The notes below the pieces were generated by a model that saw only the letters and a program-made list of their open reading frames with translations, made no database searches and was not told the origin of the DNA. Shown one piece after another: positions 1 to 9,354 of a stretch of 64,000 bases of DNA. Positions within the stretch are counted from its first letter, which is position 1, and the number at the start of each line of letters is the position of its first letter. The stretch comes from Rhodovastum atsumiense (lineage in GTDB: Bacteria; Pseudomonadota; Alphaproteobacteria; Acetobacterales; Acetobacteraceae). Made by a program: the position numbers and the translations under genes. The stretch is from the NCBI RefSeq assembly GCF_937425535.1, contig NZ_OW485601.1, positions 2,196,501 through 2,260,500 on the forward strand. Reading direction: 5' to 3'.

Positions 1-266
1 TGTTCGCCCGTGCCGAGATCCGGCCGGACGCCGCCGCGGTGCTGACCGTGCCACAGGAAGCCGTGGTGTTCCGCGAGGGCGGCCCGGTCGTCTTCGTGCT
101 GCCCGAGGGCGGCGAGCGCGTGGTGCAGCGCCCGCTTGGCACCGGCGCGCGGCGCGAGGGGCTGGTGGAAGTGACGCAGGGCCTCGCCGCCGGGGATCGC
201 GTGGTGGCGGCCGGCGCCGGGTTCCTCTCCGACGGCGACCGCGTGCGCGTCGCCACCGGCCACTGA
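1..266 (+). CDS. RND efflux membrane-fusion (periplasmic adaptor) protein, C-terminal end
   Basis: Only the last 88 or so codons are inside the window; the open frame runs in from the left edge (codons start at base 3) with no start needed. The visible protein is the membrane-proximal beta domain of a HlyD/AcrA-type adaptor: a strand-rich stretch with LTVPQEAVVF, then a VVFVLPEGG strand and a closing GLAAGDRVVAAGAGFLSDGDRVR loop, which is typical of the end of this family. It would join the inner-membrane RND pump encoded 10 bp downstream to an outer-membrane channel, which is not in the window. The family and pairing are well supported; the substrate is not visible. Confidence 0.85.
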   Translation, partial: FARAEIRPDAAAVLTVPQEAVVFREGGPVVFVLPEGGERVVQRPLGTGARREGLVEVTQGLAAGDRVVAAGAGFLSDGDRVRVATGH

Positions 267-276
267 GGCGCGCACC

Positions 277-3200
277 TTGCAGCAAGGCGAGCCCCGCAAC
301 ATCTCCGCCTGGGCGATTCGCAACCCGGTCGCGACCATCGTCCTGTTCCTGCTGCTGACCTTCGGCGGGCTGGTCGCCTTCCCGTCGCTGCGCATCAACA
401 CCACGCCCGACATCGAGCTGCCGGCGGTGGTGGTCACGGTGATGCAGCCCGGGGCCGCGCCGGCCGACCTGGAAACCGAGGTCACGCGCCGGGTCGAGGA
501 CGCGATCGCCGGGCTGGGCGACGTCAAGCACATCACCTCGACCGTGGTGGACGGCGCTTCCACCACGGCGGTGGAATTCGCGCTCGGCAAGGATCCCGAC
601 CGCGCCACCAATGACGTGCGCGACAAGGTGGCGCAAATCCGTGCCGATTTGCCGGCCGGCATCCGCGACCCGATCATCACCCGTGTCGAGGCCACCGGCG
701 GCGCGATCCTGACCTACACCGTCGCCGCCCCGTTCATGAACCAGGAACAGCTTTCCTGGTTCGTCGACGACACCGTCGCCAAGGCGCTGCTGGCCATCCC
801 CGGCGTGGCCCAGGTCAACCGCGTGGGCGGCGTCGACCGCGAGATCCGGGTGGCGCTGCGGCCGGACCGGCTGCTGGCGCTGGGCATCACCGCGGTGCAG
901 GTGAACCAGCAACTGCGCGACTGGAACCTCAACCTGCCGGGCGGGCGCGGCACGCTGGGGGCGAGCGAGCAGACCATCCGCACGCTCGGTTCCGCTGTTT
1001 CGGTGCAGGCGCTGCGGGAACGGCCGATCATCCTGCCGGGCGGGCGCACCGCACGGCTGGCCGATCTGGCCGACGTCACCGACGCCACCGCCGAGGTGCG
1101 CAGCGCCGCCCGGCTGGATGGCAGGCCAGTGGTCGGCTTCGAGGTGCTGCGCACCCGTGGCTCGTCCGAAGTGACGGTCGCCGCCGAGGTGGCGCAACGG
1201 ACCGCCGCGGTCCAGGCCGCGCATCCCGGCGTGGAGCTGCGCCGGGTCGCCTCCACCGTCACCTTCGTCGAGGCCGGGTTCCACGCCGCCATCGAGGCGC
1301 TGGTGGTGGGTTCGACGCTGGCGGTGCTGGTGGTCTGGCTGTTCCTGCGCGACACGCGGGCGACCGGCATCGTCTGCCTGGCCATGCCGCTCTCGCTGAT
1401 CCCGACCTTCCTGCTGATGAAGTGGCTTGGCTTCTCGCTGAACAACGTGACGCTGCTCGGGCTGACGCTGGTGGTCGGCGTGCTGGTCGACGATGCCATC
1501 GTGGAGATCGAAAACATTGTCCGCCACCTGCGCACCCGGCCAGGGCGCGGCGCCTGGCAGGCGGCGATGGACGCCTCGGCCGAGATCGGGCTGGCAGTGG
1601 TCGCCACCACCGGCGCCATCCTGGCGGTGTTCGTGCCGGTCGCCTTCATGCCGGGCATCCCCGGCCAGTTCTTCCGCCAGTTCGGCCTGACCGTCGCCGC
1701 CGCCGTCGCCTTCTCCCTGGTGGTGGCGCGGCTGCTGACGCCGCTGATGAGCGCCTATCTGCTGAAGCCGGCCGAAGGCCGCCCTACCGGCGAGGTCGGC
1801 GACGGGGCGATCGGGCGGCGCTACCTGGGCCTGCTGCGCTGGTGCCTGCGCCATCGCTGGGCGGCGATCGCCGGGGCGCTGGGGTTCTTCGGCCTGTCGA
1901 TCGCGCTGGTGCCGCTGATCCCTTCGGATTTCATGCCGGCCGCCGATCGCGGCCGCTCGGCGCTGTCGATCGAGCTTGCCCCCGGCGCCACCCTCACCGA
2001 CACCGAGGTGGTGGTGCAGCGCGCCACCGCCATCCTGAAGGCGCGGCCGGAAGTGGCATCGGTGTTCGCCTCGCTGGGCACCGCCAGCACCGGCGGCGGC
2101 GCGCCGATGCTTGGCAACGTCACCCGCTCGGGCGACCCGCGCACCGCCAACCTGACGGTCACGCTGGTGCCGCGTGACCAGCGCCGGCTGAGCCAGCAGC
2201 GCGTCGAGGCATTGGTGCGGCCGGAACTGGAAGCCATCCCCGGCGCGCGCGTGCGCTTCGGCGCGGACGGGCAGAGCGGGGCCAAGGTCTCGATCACCCT
2301 GATCGGTGACGACCAGGGAAAGCTCGCCGACGCGGCACGGGAACTGGAACGGCAGATGCGCGGCATCCCCGCTCTTGCCGGGGCGCGCTCCACCGCCAGC
2401 CTCGCCCGGCCGGAATTGCAGATCCTGCCGAGGGAGGCACGCGCGGCGGAACTCGGCATCTCGGCCGCCGCCATCGGCGCCACCGCCCGCATCGCCACCA
2501 TCGGCGATATCGACCAGAACCTCGCGCGTTTCAATTTACCGGACCGGCAGATCCCGATCCGGGTCATGCTGGCGGAAGCCGCGCGCGGCGACCTGGACAC
2601 GCTGCGCGCGCTGCGGGTCGCCGGACGCAACGACCTCGCCGTGCCACTGGATGCGGTGGCGGAGATCCGCTACGGCGCCGGCCCGGCACAGATCGACCGG
2701 CTGGACCGGGTGCGCAAGGCAACCATCGAAGCGGAACTCAACGGCATGCCGCTGGGTACCGCCACCAAGCTGGTGGCGGCGCTGCCGATCATGCACGTCT
2801 TGCCCGACGGCATCCGCGAACGCGAGACCGGCGACAAGGAAGTCATGCGCGAGCTGTTCGGCGGGTTCGCCGTGGCGCTCGGCACCGGGGTGCTGCTGGT
2901 CTATCTGGTGCTGGTGCTGCTGTTCGGCGGGTTCGTGCAGCCGTTGACCATCATGTCGGCTCTGCCGCTGTCGCTGGGCGGGGCGCTGATGGCGCTGCTG
3001 CTGGCACAAAAAGCGCTGGGCGTGTCCGCGGTGATCGGCGTGCTGATGCTGATGGGCATTGTCGCCAAGAACTCCATCCTGCTGGTGGAATACGCCATCG
3101 TGGCAAGGCGAACCGGGCTGGAGCGCACCGCCGCCCTGGTCGAGGCCGCCCGCAAACGCGCCCGGCCGATCGTGATGACCACCATCGCCATGACCGCGGG

Positions 3201-3402
3201 CATGGCCCATATCGCCGCGGGGATCGGTGCGGATTCGGAATTTCGCTCGCCGATGGCGCTGGTGGTGATCGGCGGGCTGATCACCTCCACGCTGCTGAGT
3301 CTGGTGGTGGTGCCGGTGGTGTTTACGCTGCTCGATGATCTCTCGCGCCTTGCCGGCAGGGTGGTACGACGCCGCCGCGCCGTCGAGGTGGTCGGATCCT
3401 GA
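277..3402 (+). CDS. RND-type multidrug efflux transporter permease (AcrB/MdtB-like)
   Basis: Inner-membrane proton/drug antiporter of the hydrophobe-amphiphile efflux family, 1041 aa, the usual length. The first membrane helix follows a short cytosolic tail (NPVATIVLFLLLTFGG). The proton-relay residues of AcrB are present: paired Asp in GVLVDDAIVEIEN near residue 404 and Lys in GIVAKNSILLVEY near residue 931. Two large periplasmic loops and the C-terminal helices are complete. The start is a TTG 10 bp after the adaptor stop, so the two are an operon; no better in-frame ATG exists upstream. Periplasmic motifs resemble the MdtB/MdtC branch more than AcrB, but the substrate cannot be read from sequence. 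Confidence 0.92.
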   Translation: MQQGEPRNISAWAIRNPVATIVLFLLLTFGGLVAFPSLRINTTPDIELPAVVVTVMQPGAAPADLETEVTRRVEDAIAGLGDVKHITSTVVDGASTTAVEFALGKDPDRATNDVRDKVAQIRADLPAGIRDPIITRVEATGGAILTYTVAAPFMNQEQLSWFVDDTVAKALLAIPGVAQVNRVGGVDREIRVALRPDRLLALGITAVQVNQQLRDWNLNLPGGRGTLGASEQTIRTLGSAVSVQALRERPIILPGGRTARLADLADVTDATAEVRSAARLDGRPVVGFEVLRTRGSSEVTVAAEVAQRTAAVQAAHPGVELRRVASTVTFVEAGFHAAIEALVVGSTLAVLVVWLFLRDTRATGIVCLAMPLSLIPTFLLMKWLGFSLNNVTLLGLTLVVGVLVDDAIVEIENIVRHLRTRPGRGAWQAAMDASAEIGLAVVATTGAILAVFVPVAFMPGIPGQFFRQFGLTVAAAVAFSLVVARLLTPLMSAYLLKPAEGRPTGEVGDGAIGRRYLGLLRWCLRHRWAAIAGALGFFGLSIALVPLIPSDFMPAADRGRSALSIELAPGATLTDTEVVVQRATAILKARPEVASVFASLGTASTGGGAPMLGNVTRSGDPRTANLTVTLVPRDQRRLSQQRVEALVRPELEAIPGARVRFGADGQSGAKVSITLIGDDQGKLADAARELERQMRGIPALAGARSTASLARPELQILPREARAAELGISAAAIGATARIATIGDIDQNLARFNLPDRQIPIRVMLAEAARGDLDTLRALRVAGRNDLAVPLDAVAEIRYGAGPAQIDRLDRVRKATIEAELNGMPLGTATKLVAALPIMHVLPDGIRERETGDKEVMRELFGGFAVALGTGVLLVYLVLVLLFGGFVQPLTIMSALPLSLGGALMALLLAQKALGVSAVIGVLMLMGIVAKNSILLVEYAIVARRTGLERTAALVEAARKRARPIVMTTIAMTAGMAHIAAGIGADSEFRSPMALVVIGGLITSTLLSLVVVPVVFTLLDDLSRLAGRVVRRRRAVEVVGS

Positions 3403-3445
3403 GCGTACGGCTCTCTTTCGGCGCGGAACGCCCGGTTTTGCCCGA

Positions 3446-3594
3446 GCGGTGCTTCTTCGAGCGCGCAACGCCCCATCCCGGAACCTGACCCGGGCAGTCT
3501 TTCGGCCGCTGCCGCCCCACCCAAGGATGGACCCGTCACAGACCGGTCCGTTCGAACGGCGTTGTGGGTCCTGTTTCGCGCGGAGAAGCACCGC
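3446..3594. repeat. Widely spaced 11-bp inverted repeat
   Basis: GCGGTGCTTCT at 3446-3456 has its exact reverse complement at 3584-3594, and the flanking GCGC-rich bases are also similar. The spacing (about 127 bp) is too wide for a simple terminator. It lies after the RND pump gene and could be the remains of two inverted copies of a repeat. Confidence 0.4.
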
Positions 3595-3649
3595 GCGCGC
3601 GAGGGCAGAGAAATTGCCTTGACATCCCAACAGGAAGCTTCCGGTTACT

Positions 3650-3688
3650 AGAGCATTTCCGGGCTGACTGTGGAGTTCGGAATGCTCT
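3650..3688. repeat. AGAGCAT...ATGCTCT intergenic palindrome, copy 1
   Basis: Arms AGAGCATTTCCG (3650-3661) and CGGAATGCTCT (3678-3688) pair with one bulged T around a 16-nt loop. A second element with the same ends lies at 15193-15239. The ends resemble AGAGCATTTTC-type intergenic palindromes that I recall as abundant in alphaproteobacterial genomes. The right arm touches the proposed -35 of the next gene. Confidence 0.6.
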
Positions 3689-3716
3689 TGCCGTTTCTTT
3701 CAACAAGAAATTTTAT
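3688..3716 (+). promoter_or_regulatory. Candidate sigma-70 promoter for the MOSC/ferredoxin fusion gene
   Basis: A -35-like TTGCCG (3688-3693) and a -10-like TTTTAT (3711-3716) are 17 bp apart. The spacer holds a small inverted repeat, TTTCTT/AAGAAA with a 5-nt loop (3694-3710), which could be an operator. The gene starts 52 bp downstream of the -10. Assigned by eye only. Confidence 0.35.
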
Positions 3717-3767
3717 CGGCGGACTGGCGCCAGTCCGGCCGATGTTGCACGGGGAAGGGGGAGCGAC

Positions 3768-5525
3768 ATGGCTCGACTATTGTCGGTGAATGTCGGACTT
3801 CCGCGCGACATCGCGTGGAAGGGGCGCATTGTGCACACCGGGATCTGGAAGAATCCGGTGCGTGGCCGCTGTCGGGTAGGCCGGTTGAACCTGGACGGAG
3901 ACGGTCAAGGCGACCTGACTGGGCATGGCGGCGAGCAGCGCGCCGTTTTCGTCTACCAGATCGAATCGTATGGCTATTGGCGGGAGCAACTGGGGAGAAC
4001 CGATTTCGTCCACGGACAGTTCGGCGAGAACTTCACGATCGAGGGATTGCCCGACGATGCGGTGTGCATCGGCGACCGTTATCGGATCGGCAGCGCGTTG
4101 TTCGAGATCACGCAACCGCGCGTTACCTGCTATCGCGTCGGCATTCGCATGAACGAGCCCCGCATGCCGGCGCTGCTGACATCGAGCGGACGGCCCGGGT
4201 TCTACTTCCGCGTCGTGGAGGAAGGCGATGTGGGCGCCGGCGACGAAATCGTAAAGGTGGGCGAGGCGACGGAGCGAATGACCGTCGCAGAGATCAACGC
4301 GCTTCTCTATTTGCCCAATCATGCGCAGGATCGACTGGAACGCGCACTGCGGATCGAAGCGCTTTCACCCGGGTGGCGCGCATCCTTCGAGGCGTTGGTG
4401 AACGGCCCAACGACCGGACGTGGCAACGCGGGCCTGGTGCCGGCAGCAGCCGCGCAACCGGCCGCACCAGGATTTCGGCGGCTCGCCGTGACGGCGATCG
4501 ATCAGGAGTCGGCGGATGTCCGCTCTCTGACGATGCAGAGCCTGGACGGGCAGCCGCTGCGAGAGGCTCTGCCCGGCCAGTACGTGGTCGTGCGGCTGCA
4601 GCCGACCGCCGGCGATCCCCCGCTCCTGCGGAGCTATTCGCTCTCGGGTCCCCTCTCAACGGAGCGCTATCGGATCAGCGTGAAACTCGAGCCGAATGGA
4701 GCAGCCGGGACCTACCTGGGGGAGCATGTCCGGGTGAACGACGTTCTCGAGGTCAGCACGCCCCGCGGAAGCTTCGTTCTGCAGCCCGGAGAACAACCGC
4801 TGGTGCTGCTCAGCGCGGGAATCGGGGCGACCCCTGTTCTGGCGATGCTGCACGCGCTGGCGGCTGTCCGGTCGACACGGCAGGTTTGGTGGCTGCACGG
4901 CGCTCGTGATCGGCAGCATCATCCGTTTTCCGCCGAAGTCCGTCGGCTCATGCCCGCGCTCGCGCACGGCCGCAGCTATGTCTGTTACAGCAGGCCAGGG
5001 TCGCGCGATGTGGTGGGGGAGGATTTCGACGCGACCGGCCACCTGTCGCGATCGGCCTTTGAAGAGTTGGAGGTCCCACGAGAAGCAGATGTCTATCTCT
5101 GCGGGCCGACCCGCTTCATGGCGGAGATGAAAGAAGTACTTTCAGATCTGGGTGTAAAACCGGAACATATCAACGTCGAAGCCTTCAACGGCGGTCAGTC
5201 GATGACCCCTGGCATCGTGGGCGCGCCGGCGCGAACCCCGCACCCGCCGGCGGACGATGCCAACACCGGTCCGCTGGTGTCGTTCGCACGCAGTGGTATC
5301 GCCGCACACTGGAAGGCCACATCCTATCAGAGCCTTTTGGAGCTGGCCGAGGCGTGCGACGTGCCCGTCCGGTGGTCGTGCCGCACTGGCGTCTGCCACA
5401 ACTGCGAGAGCGGATTGATCTCTGGGTCCGTCGCCTACCAGCCCGATCCGCTCGATTTGCCTTCGGAAGGAAATGTCCTGATCTGCTGCTCCCGGCCCCA
5501 GGAGGACGTGGTGATCGACATCTGA
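3768..5525 (+). CDS. MOSC - ferredoxin reductase - [2Fe-2S] ferredoxin fusion protein
   Basis: A 585-aa three-domain redox protein. Residues 1-220 are a YiiM-like MOSC domain with the QPRVTC motif, Cys121 being the position expected to ligate molybdenum cofactor. Residues about 235-470 are a flavin/NAD(P)H reductase: RSYSLSG for FAD near 287 and GIGATPVLAML for the nucleotide near 350. Residues about 500-585 are a plant-type ferredoxin with C538-x4-C543-x2-C546 and a final Cys at 573 or 574. The ATG at 3768 follows a strong GGGGAAGGGGGAG ribosome site; a longer open frame upstream lacks domain support. The fusion packs an electron chain (NAD(P)H, FAD, 2Fe-2S, Moco) into one chain, so reduction of N-hydroxylated compounds is a reasonable guess based on YiiM/YcbX relatives. 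Substrate unknown. Confidence 0.88.
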   Translation: MARLLSVNVGLPRDIAWKGRIVHTGIWKNPVRGRCRVGRLNLDGDGQGDLTGHGGEQRAVFVYQIESYGYWREQLGRTDFVHGQFGENFTIEGLPDDAVCIGDRYRIGSALFEITQPRVTCYRVGIRMNEPRMPALLTSSGRPGFYFRVVEEGDVGAGDEIVKVGEATERMTVAEINALLYLPNHAQDRLERALRIEALSPGWRASFEALVNGPTTGRGNAGLVPAAAAQPAAPGFRRLAVTAIDQESADVRSLTMQSLDGQPLREALPGQYVVVRLQPTAGDPPLLRSYSLSGPLSTERYRISVKLEPNGAAGTYLGEHVRVNDVLEVSTPRGSFVLQPGEQPLVLLSAGIGATPVLAMLHALAAVRSTRQVWWLHGARDRQHHPFSAEVRRLMPALAHGRSYVCYSRPGSRDVVGEDFDATGHLSRSAFEELEVPREADVYLCGPTRFMAEMKEVLSDLGVKPEHINVEAFNGGQSMTPGIVGAPARTPHPPADDANTGPLVSFARSGIAAHWKATSYQSLLELAEACDVPVRWSCRTGVCHNCESGLISGSVAYQPDPLDLPSEGNVLICCSRPQEDVVIDI

Positions 5526-5703
5526 TACCGGCAGCCCGAAGGGCTGACCGATCCGACATTGGACCAATACTTCGGACGGCCGGTACAGGCAAAGTCGCAA
5601 GCGTGGCGGCACGGGAGGAGCCGCCCAGGTGCAGCCGGGGATGCCGATGCCACCAGACGCCAGACACTGAGCAGATCCACAGCCCCGGTTTCCCGGAAAC
5701 GCC

Positions 5704-7242
5704 TTACGGACGTTCGACCGCCGCGAGCCGTCCGTCCTGGGCAACAGCCAATGTCCCTGCACGCAGCAGCGCCTCGGCGGCGACGTTGACCAGCAACGGC
5801 CCGCCGCTCGCATCCACCAGTACCTTCGCTGTCTCCAGCATGGCATAGCCGTCGCCACCACCGGCCAGGTAGTCGCTGGTGGCCAGACGATAGGTCCGGG
5901 TCACGTCCAGCGCCTTGCCGCCGATCTCCACCGCCTTGACCCGGCTGACGCGCGTGGCCGCAGGGTCATAGGTGACCTTCATGCCGGACACCTGCGGGAA
6001 CCGCCCTGCCCCTTTCTCGATGCCGGACAGCCCGTGTTCCAGCGCCGCCAGCAGCACCGCCCCGTTCACCTCCAGCAGCGTGACGGCATTGTTGAACGGC
6101 ATCTCGGCCAGCAAATCGCGCCGGGTCAGCACATGGCCGACCGGATAGACCCGGTTGCCGCGCAACCCACCGCCATTGATCAGCGCGGCATCCGCCCCGA
6201 AATGCGCGCGCAGCGCATCGGCAACGACATCGCCGAGCGCCGATTCCTGCCGGCGCACCACCGCGGTCCGGCTGTCCAGCGGTGCCGCCAGCGTGGCCAG
6301 CGGCTGCGAGAGGATGCCCTCGAGCTGCGCCGCCACGCCGGCCACCAGCGGCGCCAGGCGCGGCGACGGCGCCACATCGACATTGGGCACCAGGCGCCAG
6401 CCCACCGCCGCCACGCGCGACCGCCCGGGTGCCCCTGCATCGGGGCGGGTGAAACGCAATTCCACCACGCCCAGCCACTGCGCATCCGATCCGGCCTTCA
6501 TCACCGGGGCGCCGGTTTCCTGCAGCGCGTAGGGGTCGTGGTCGTGCCCGCCCAGGATCAGGTCGATGCCCTTCACCGTGCGCGCCATGCGCATGTCATC
6601 GGCGAGGTCCTGGTGCGTCAGCGCCACCACCAGTTCCGCGCCCTGGGCCCGCAACGCCTCCGCCCCAGCGCGCAGGGCCGCTTCCTCCGCGCCGAAGGTC
6701 ACGTCGGTGACGCCCACCGCCAGTTCCCCCGTCCGCCGGGTCAGCACGCCAACGAAGCCCACCTTCATCCCGTCGCGCTCCAGCAGCACCGTGCCGGCGC
6801 CGGAGAACGGCCGGCCATCCGCCGCCAGCACATTCGCCCCGAGCCAGGGAAAACGGGATTCGGCGATGCGCTGCCGCGCCACCGCCGAGCCGAAATCGAA
6901 CTCGTGGTTGCCCAGCACCGCCACGTCCACGCCAAGCGCATTCAGCAGCGTGATCATGTGCGCGCCCTGGGTGACGCTGGAGGTCAGCGACGGCGAGATC
7001 AGGTCACCGCCGAAGGTGACGAAGAACGGCCCGCGCGCCTGCGCCCGCGCCGCGGTCAGCAGCGTGTCCAGCTCGGCCAGCCCGCCCCGCCCGTCCACCG
7101 GCTCGTGCTGGTAGATGTCGTTCACATGGGCAAAGGTCACGGTCAGCGTCTCGGCGCGCGCGGCAGACGGCGCGGCCCAGAGCGGGGCGGACAGGATGGT
7201 CGCCAGCCCGGCCGTCGCGCGCCGGCGTGTGATCGGGAGCAT
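5704..7242 (-). CDS. Periplasmic bifunctional metallophosphatase / 5'-nucleotidase
   Basis: A 512-aa UshA/SoxB-type enzyme that would hydrolyse nucleotides or related phosphate esters outside the cytoplasm. The signal region has a TRRRATAG stretch followed by a hydrophobic run and AARAE, suggesting Tat or Sec export. Metallophosphatase motifs are in order: FAHVNDIYQ, GGDLISPS, GNHEFDFG, then a 5'-nucleotidase C-terminal domain with NGGGLRG and the substrate-stacking type loop YLAGGGDGY. The start is set by the ribosome site AAGGAGG lying just before the ATG at 7242; an ATG five codons earlier has its own codons inside that site and is unlikely. Transcribed away from the acyltransferase gene. 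Exact substrate unknown. Confidence 0.88.
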   Translation of the reverse strand: MLPITRRRATAGLATILSAPLWAAPSAARAETLTVTFAHVNDIYQHEPVDGRGGLAELDTLLTAARAQARGPFFVTFGGDLISPSLTSSVTQGAHMITLLNALGVDVAVLGNHEFDFGSAVARQRIAESRFPWLGANVLAADGRPFSGAGTVLLERDGMKVGFVGVLTRRTGELAVGVTDVTFGAEEAALRAGAEALRAQGAELVVALTHQDLADDMRMARTVKGIDLILGGHDHDPYALQETGAPVMKAGSDAQWLGVVELRFTRPDAGAPGRSRVAAVGWRLVPNVDVAPSPRLAPLVAGVAAQLEGILSQPLATLAAPLDSRTAVVRRQESALGDVVADALRAHFGADAALINGGGLRGNRVYPVGHVLTRRDLLAEMPFNNAVTLLEVNGAVLLAALEHGLSGIEKGAGRFPQVSGMKVTYDPAATRVSRVKAVEIGGKALDVTRTYRLATSDYLAGGGDGYAMLETAKVLVDASGGPLLVNVAAEALLRAGTLAVAQDGRLAAVERP

Positions 7243-7412
7243 CGGTGCCTCCTTCATCGGGGCGGCGGATTGCGGGGTTCAACCTGCCGGTGACCGGCCG
7301 CTATCATCGCCGCGTCCATCCGTCGAGCCCCACGAGGCCCCCGCCCCCAAGGCTGGCCGGCGCTCGCCTGCCCATGCTCGACGACCGGCCCGGGTTATGC
7401 TGCAGTCCGGGA

Positions 7413-8327
7413 ATGACAAGCCTGACCTGGCGGCGAAGCCTGCGGTTCCACAGTGAGGCGATGCTCGCGCGCCTGGCACTCGCGTTGTTACGGGCGCTCG
7501 GTCCCGTCACGGCCTCCAATCTCGGCGGGGCGGTCTGCCGGACGGTCGGCCCGCTGCTGGCGGCGTCGCGCATCGCCGAGACCAACCTGCGCCATGCCCT
7601 GCCGGAGCTCGACCCGCCCGCAAGGCGACGCATCATCCACGGCGTGTGGGACAATCTCGGCCGCACCGTCGCCGAACTGCCGCATCTGCCGGATCTGCAT
7701 CGCACCGCGCACGGCCCGGGGTGGGAGATGGTTGGCGAAGAGATTGTCCGCGCCCAGGCTCTCCGGGGCGGCCCGCTGGTCTTCGTGTCAGCCCATTTCG
7801 GGAACTGGGAATTGCTGCCGCGCGCCGCCGCCGCCTGCGGGCTTCCCTGCGCGAGCTTCTACCGGACTGCCTCCAACCCGGTCACCAACCGTATCATCGC
7901 CGACCTGCGCACCTCCGCGGTCGGGGCCGACATGCCCGCCTTTTCCAAAGGGGCATCCGGCGCGCGCGGGGCCCTGGCCTATCTCGCCCGCGGCGGCGCG
8001 GTCGCCATGCTGGTCGACCAGAAGATGAACGAGGGCATCGAGGCACGGCTGTTCGGGCACCCCGTCATGACGCCGGTTGCCGCCGCCGCCTTCGCGCTGC
8101 GCTTCCGCTGCCCGGTGATCGCGGCCCATGTGGAACGCCTCGGCCCGGCACGCTTTCGCGTGCTGGTGGACGCGCCGCTCGACCTGCCCGCGACCGGCGA
8201 CCGGCATGCCGATATCGCGGCCCTGACCCAGGCGATCAATGACCGGCTGGAGCAGTGGGTCCGCGCGCAGCCGGAATCCTGGCTATGGCTGCACCGGCGC
8301 TTCCCGAAGGAAGTCTACCGCCGGTAA
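7413..8327 (+). CDS. LpxL/HtrB-family lysophospholipid or lipid A acyltransferase
   Basis: Inner-membrane acyltransferase of about 304 aa, close to the family's usual 290-310. An amphipathic N-terminal region is followed by the catalytic H-x4-E motif HFGNWE, a conserved MLVDQKMNEG stretch and FPVMTP-like substrate loop, and the family ending ESWLWLHRRFP. It should transfer a secondary acyl chain to lipid A or a lysolipid. Two starts are plausible: ATG 7413 (used; poor ribosome site) and ATG 7461, which has GAGG upstream but trims 16 residues. Ends 1 bp before the convergent CorA gene. Confidence 0.85.
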   Translation: MTSLTWRRSLRFHSEAMLARLALALLRALGPVTASNLGGAVCRTVGPLLAASRIAETNLRHALPELDPPARRRIIHGVWDNLGRTVAELPHLPDLHRTAHGPGWEMVGEEIVRAQALRGGPLVFVSAHFGNWELLPRAAAACGLPCASFYRTASNPVTNRIIADLRTSAVGADMPAFSKGASGARGALAYLARGGAVAMLVDQKMNEGIEARLFGHPVMTPVAAAAFALRFRCPVIAAHVERLGPARFRVLVDAPLDLPATGDRHADIAALTQAINDRLEQWVRAQPESWLWLHRRFPKEVYRR

Positions 8328-8328
8328 C

Positions 8329-9354
8329 TCACAGCCAGCGGTCGCGCCGGAATTTCCGGTACAGCATGGCGCAGCTCAGCAGGATCACGCCGAGCACGGC
8401 GAAATAGCCCACATGCCATTTCAGCTCCGGCATGTATTCGAAATTCATGCCATAGATGCCGGCCACCGCCGTCGGCACCGCGAGAATCGCCGCCCAGGCG
8501 GCAAGCTTGCGGGTGATCGCCGTCTGCTGCGCCTGCCCGATCATCTGGCTGGCCTCGAAGGCGAAGGCCAGCACCTCGCGCAGCGCGTCGATCTCCTCCT
8601 GCACCCGGTAGACATGGTCGGTGACGTCGCGGAACAGCGGCTGCATGGCCGCGTCGATCGCCAGCGCCTCGACATGCTCGAGCCGCCGGCACACCTCCAC
8701 CAGCGGCCGCACCGCCGTGCGCAGGCGCAGCAGGTCGCGGCGCAGCATGTACAGCCGCTCGACCGCATGCTCGCCGAGATTGGAGGCCAGCACGCAATCC
8801 TCGATTTCCTCCACCTCGGCCTGGATGGTCTCCAGCACCGGCCGGTAATTGTCCACGATGAAGTCGAGGATGGCGTAGAGGATGTAGTCCTCGCCATGCG
8901 CCAGCATCAGCGGCGATGCCTCGGCACGGCCCCGGACCCCGGCATAGGAGGTCGAGGCGCCGTGCCGGACCGAAACGACATAGCCGTGGCCGACGAACAG
9001 ATGCGTCTCGCCGAAGGCGATGCGGCCCTCGACCATCTGCGCCGTCCGCGCCACAACGAACAGCGCATCGCCATATTGCTCGATCTTGGGACGCTGGTGC
9101 GCCTTGCCGGCGTCCTCGATGGCCAGGTCGTGCAGGCCGAACTGGACCTGCACCCGGTGCAGCAATTCGGGCGAGGGTTCGCACAGGCCCAGCCAGACGA
9201 CATGGCCGGGACGGCGCGCCCACTGGCCGGCTTCCTCGATCGCGACATCGGCGATACGCCGGCCGCCGACATAGACCCCGGAGGCGACGACGCCCTGGGT
9301 CCCGCAAACCACGGAAGGGTGATCCGGCAGCCAGTCCATCCGCCCATCATGCAT
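8329..9354 (-). CDS. CorA/ZntB-like divalent metal ion transporter
   Basis: A 341-aa member of the CorA family: a long cytosolic alpha/beta domain, a long stalk helix, then two C-terminal membrane helices with the signature YGMNFEYMPEL at the end of the first. The short positively charged tail RKFRRDRWL is typical. In this family the fixed pore motif carries Mg2+, Co2+ or Zn2+; the MPEL following GMN is the usual Mg/Co form but does not settle the ion. A second ATG five codons in (9339) is an alternative start. It converges on the acyltransferase gene with a 1-bp gap. Confidence 0.9.
   Translation of the reverse strand: MHDGRMDWLPDHPSVVCGTQGVVASGVYVGGRRIADVAIEEAGQWARRPGHVVWLGLCEPSPELLHRVQVQFGLHDLAIEDAGKAHQRPKIEQYGDALFVVARTAQMVEGRIAFGETHLFVGHGYVVSVRHGASTSYAGVRGRAEASPLMLAHGEDYILYAILDFIVDNYRPVLETIQAEVEEIEDCVLASNLGEHAVERLYMLRRDLLRLRTAVRPLVEVCRRLEHVEALAIDAAMQPLFRDVTDHVYRVQEEIDALREVLAFAFEASQMIGQAQQTAITRKLAAWAAILAVPTAVAGIYGMNFEYMPELKWHVGYFAVLGVILLSCAMLYRKFRRDRWL

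Noticed and set aside
2536-3630. A 364-codon open frame opposite the RND pump end
   Set aside because: His/Gln/Arg-rich composition typical of the antisense strand of GC-rich coding DNA; the sense frame is a complete conserved transporter.
6034-7293. A 419-codon open frame opposite the 5'-nucleotidase gene
   Set aside because: Low-complexity, His/Arg/Gln-rich and without a ribosome site; the minus-strand gene has all catalytic motifs.
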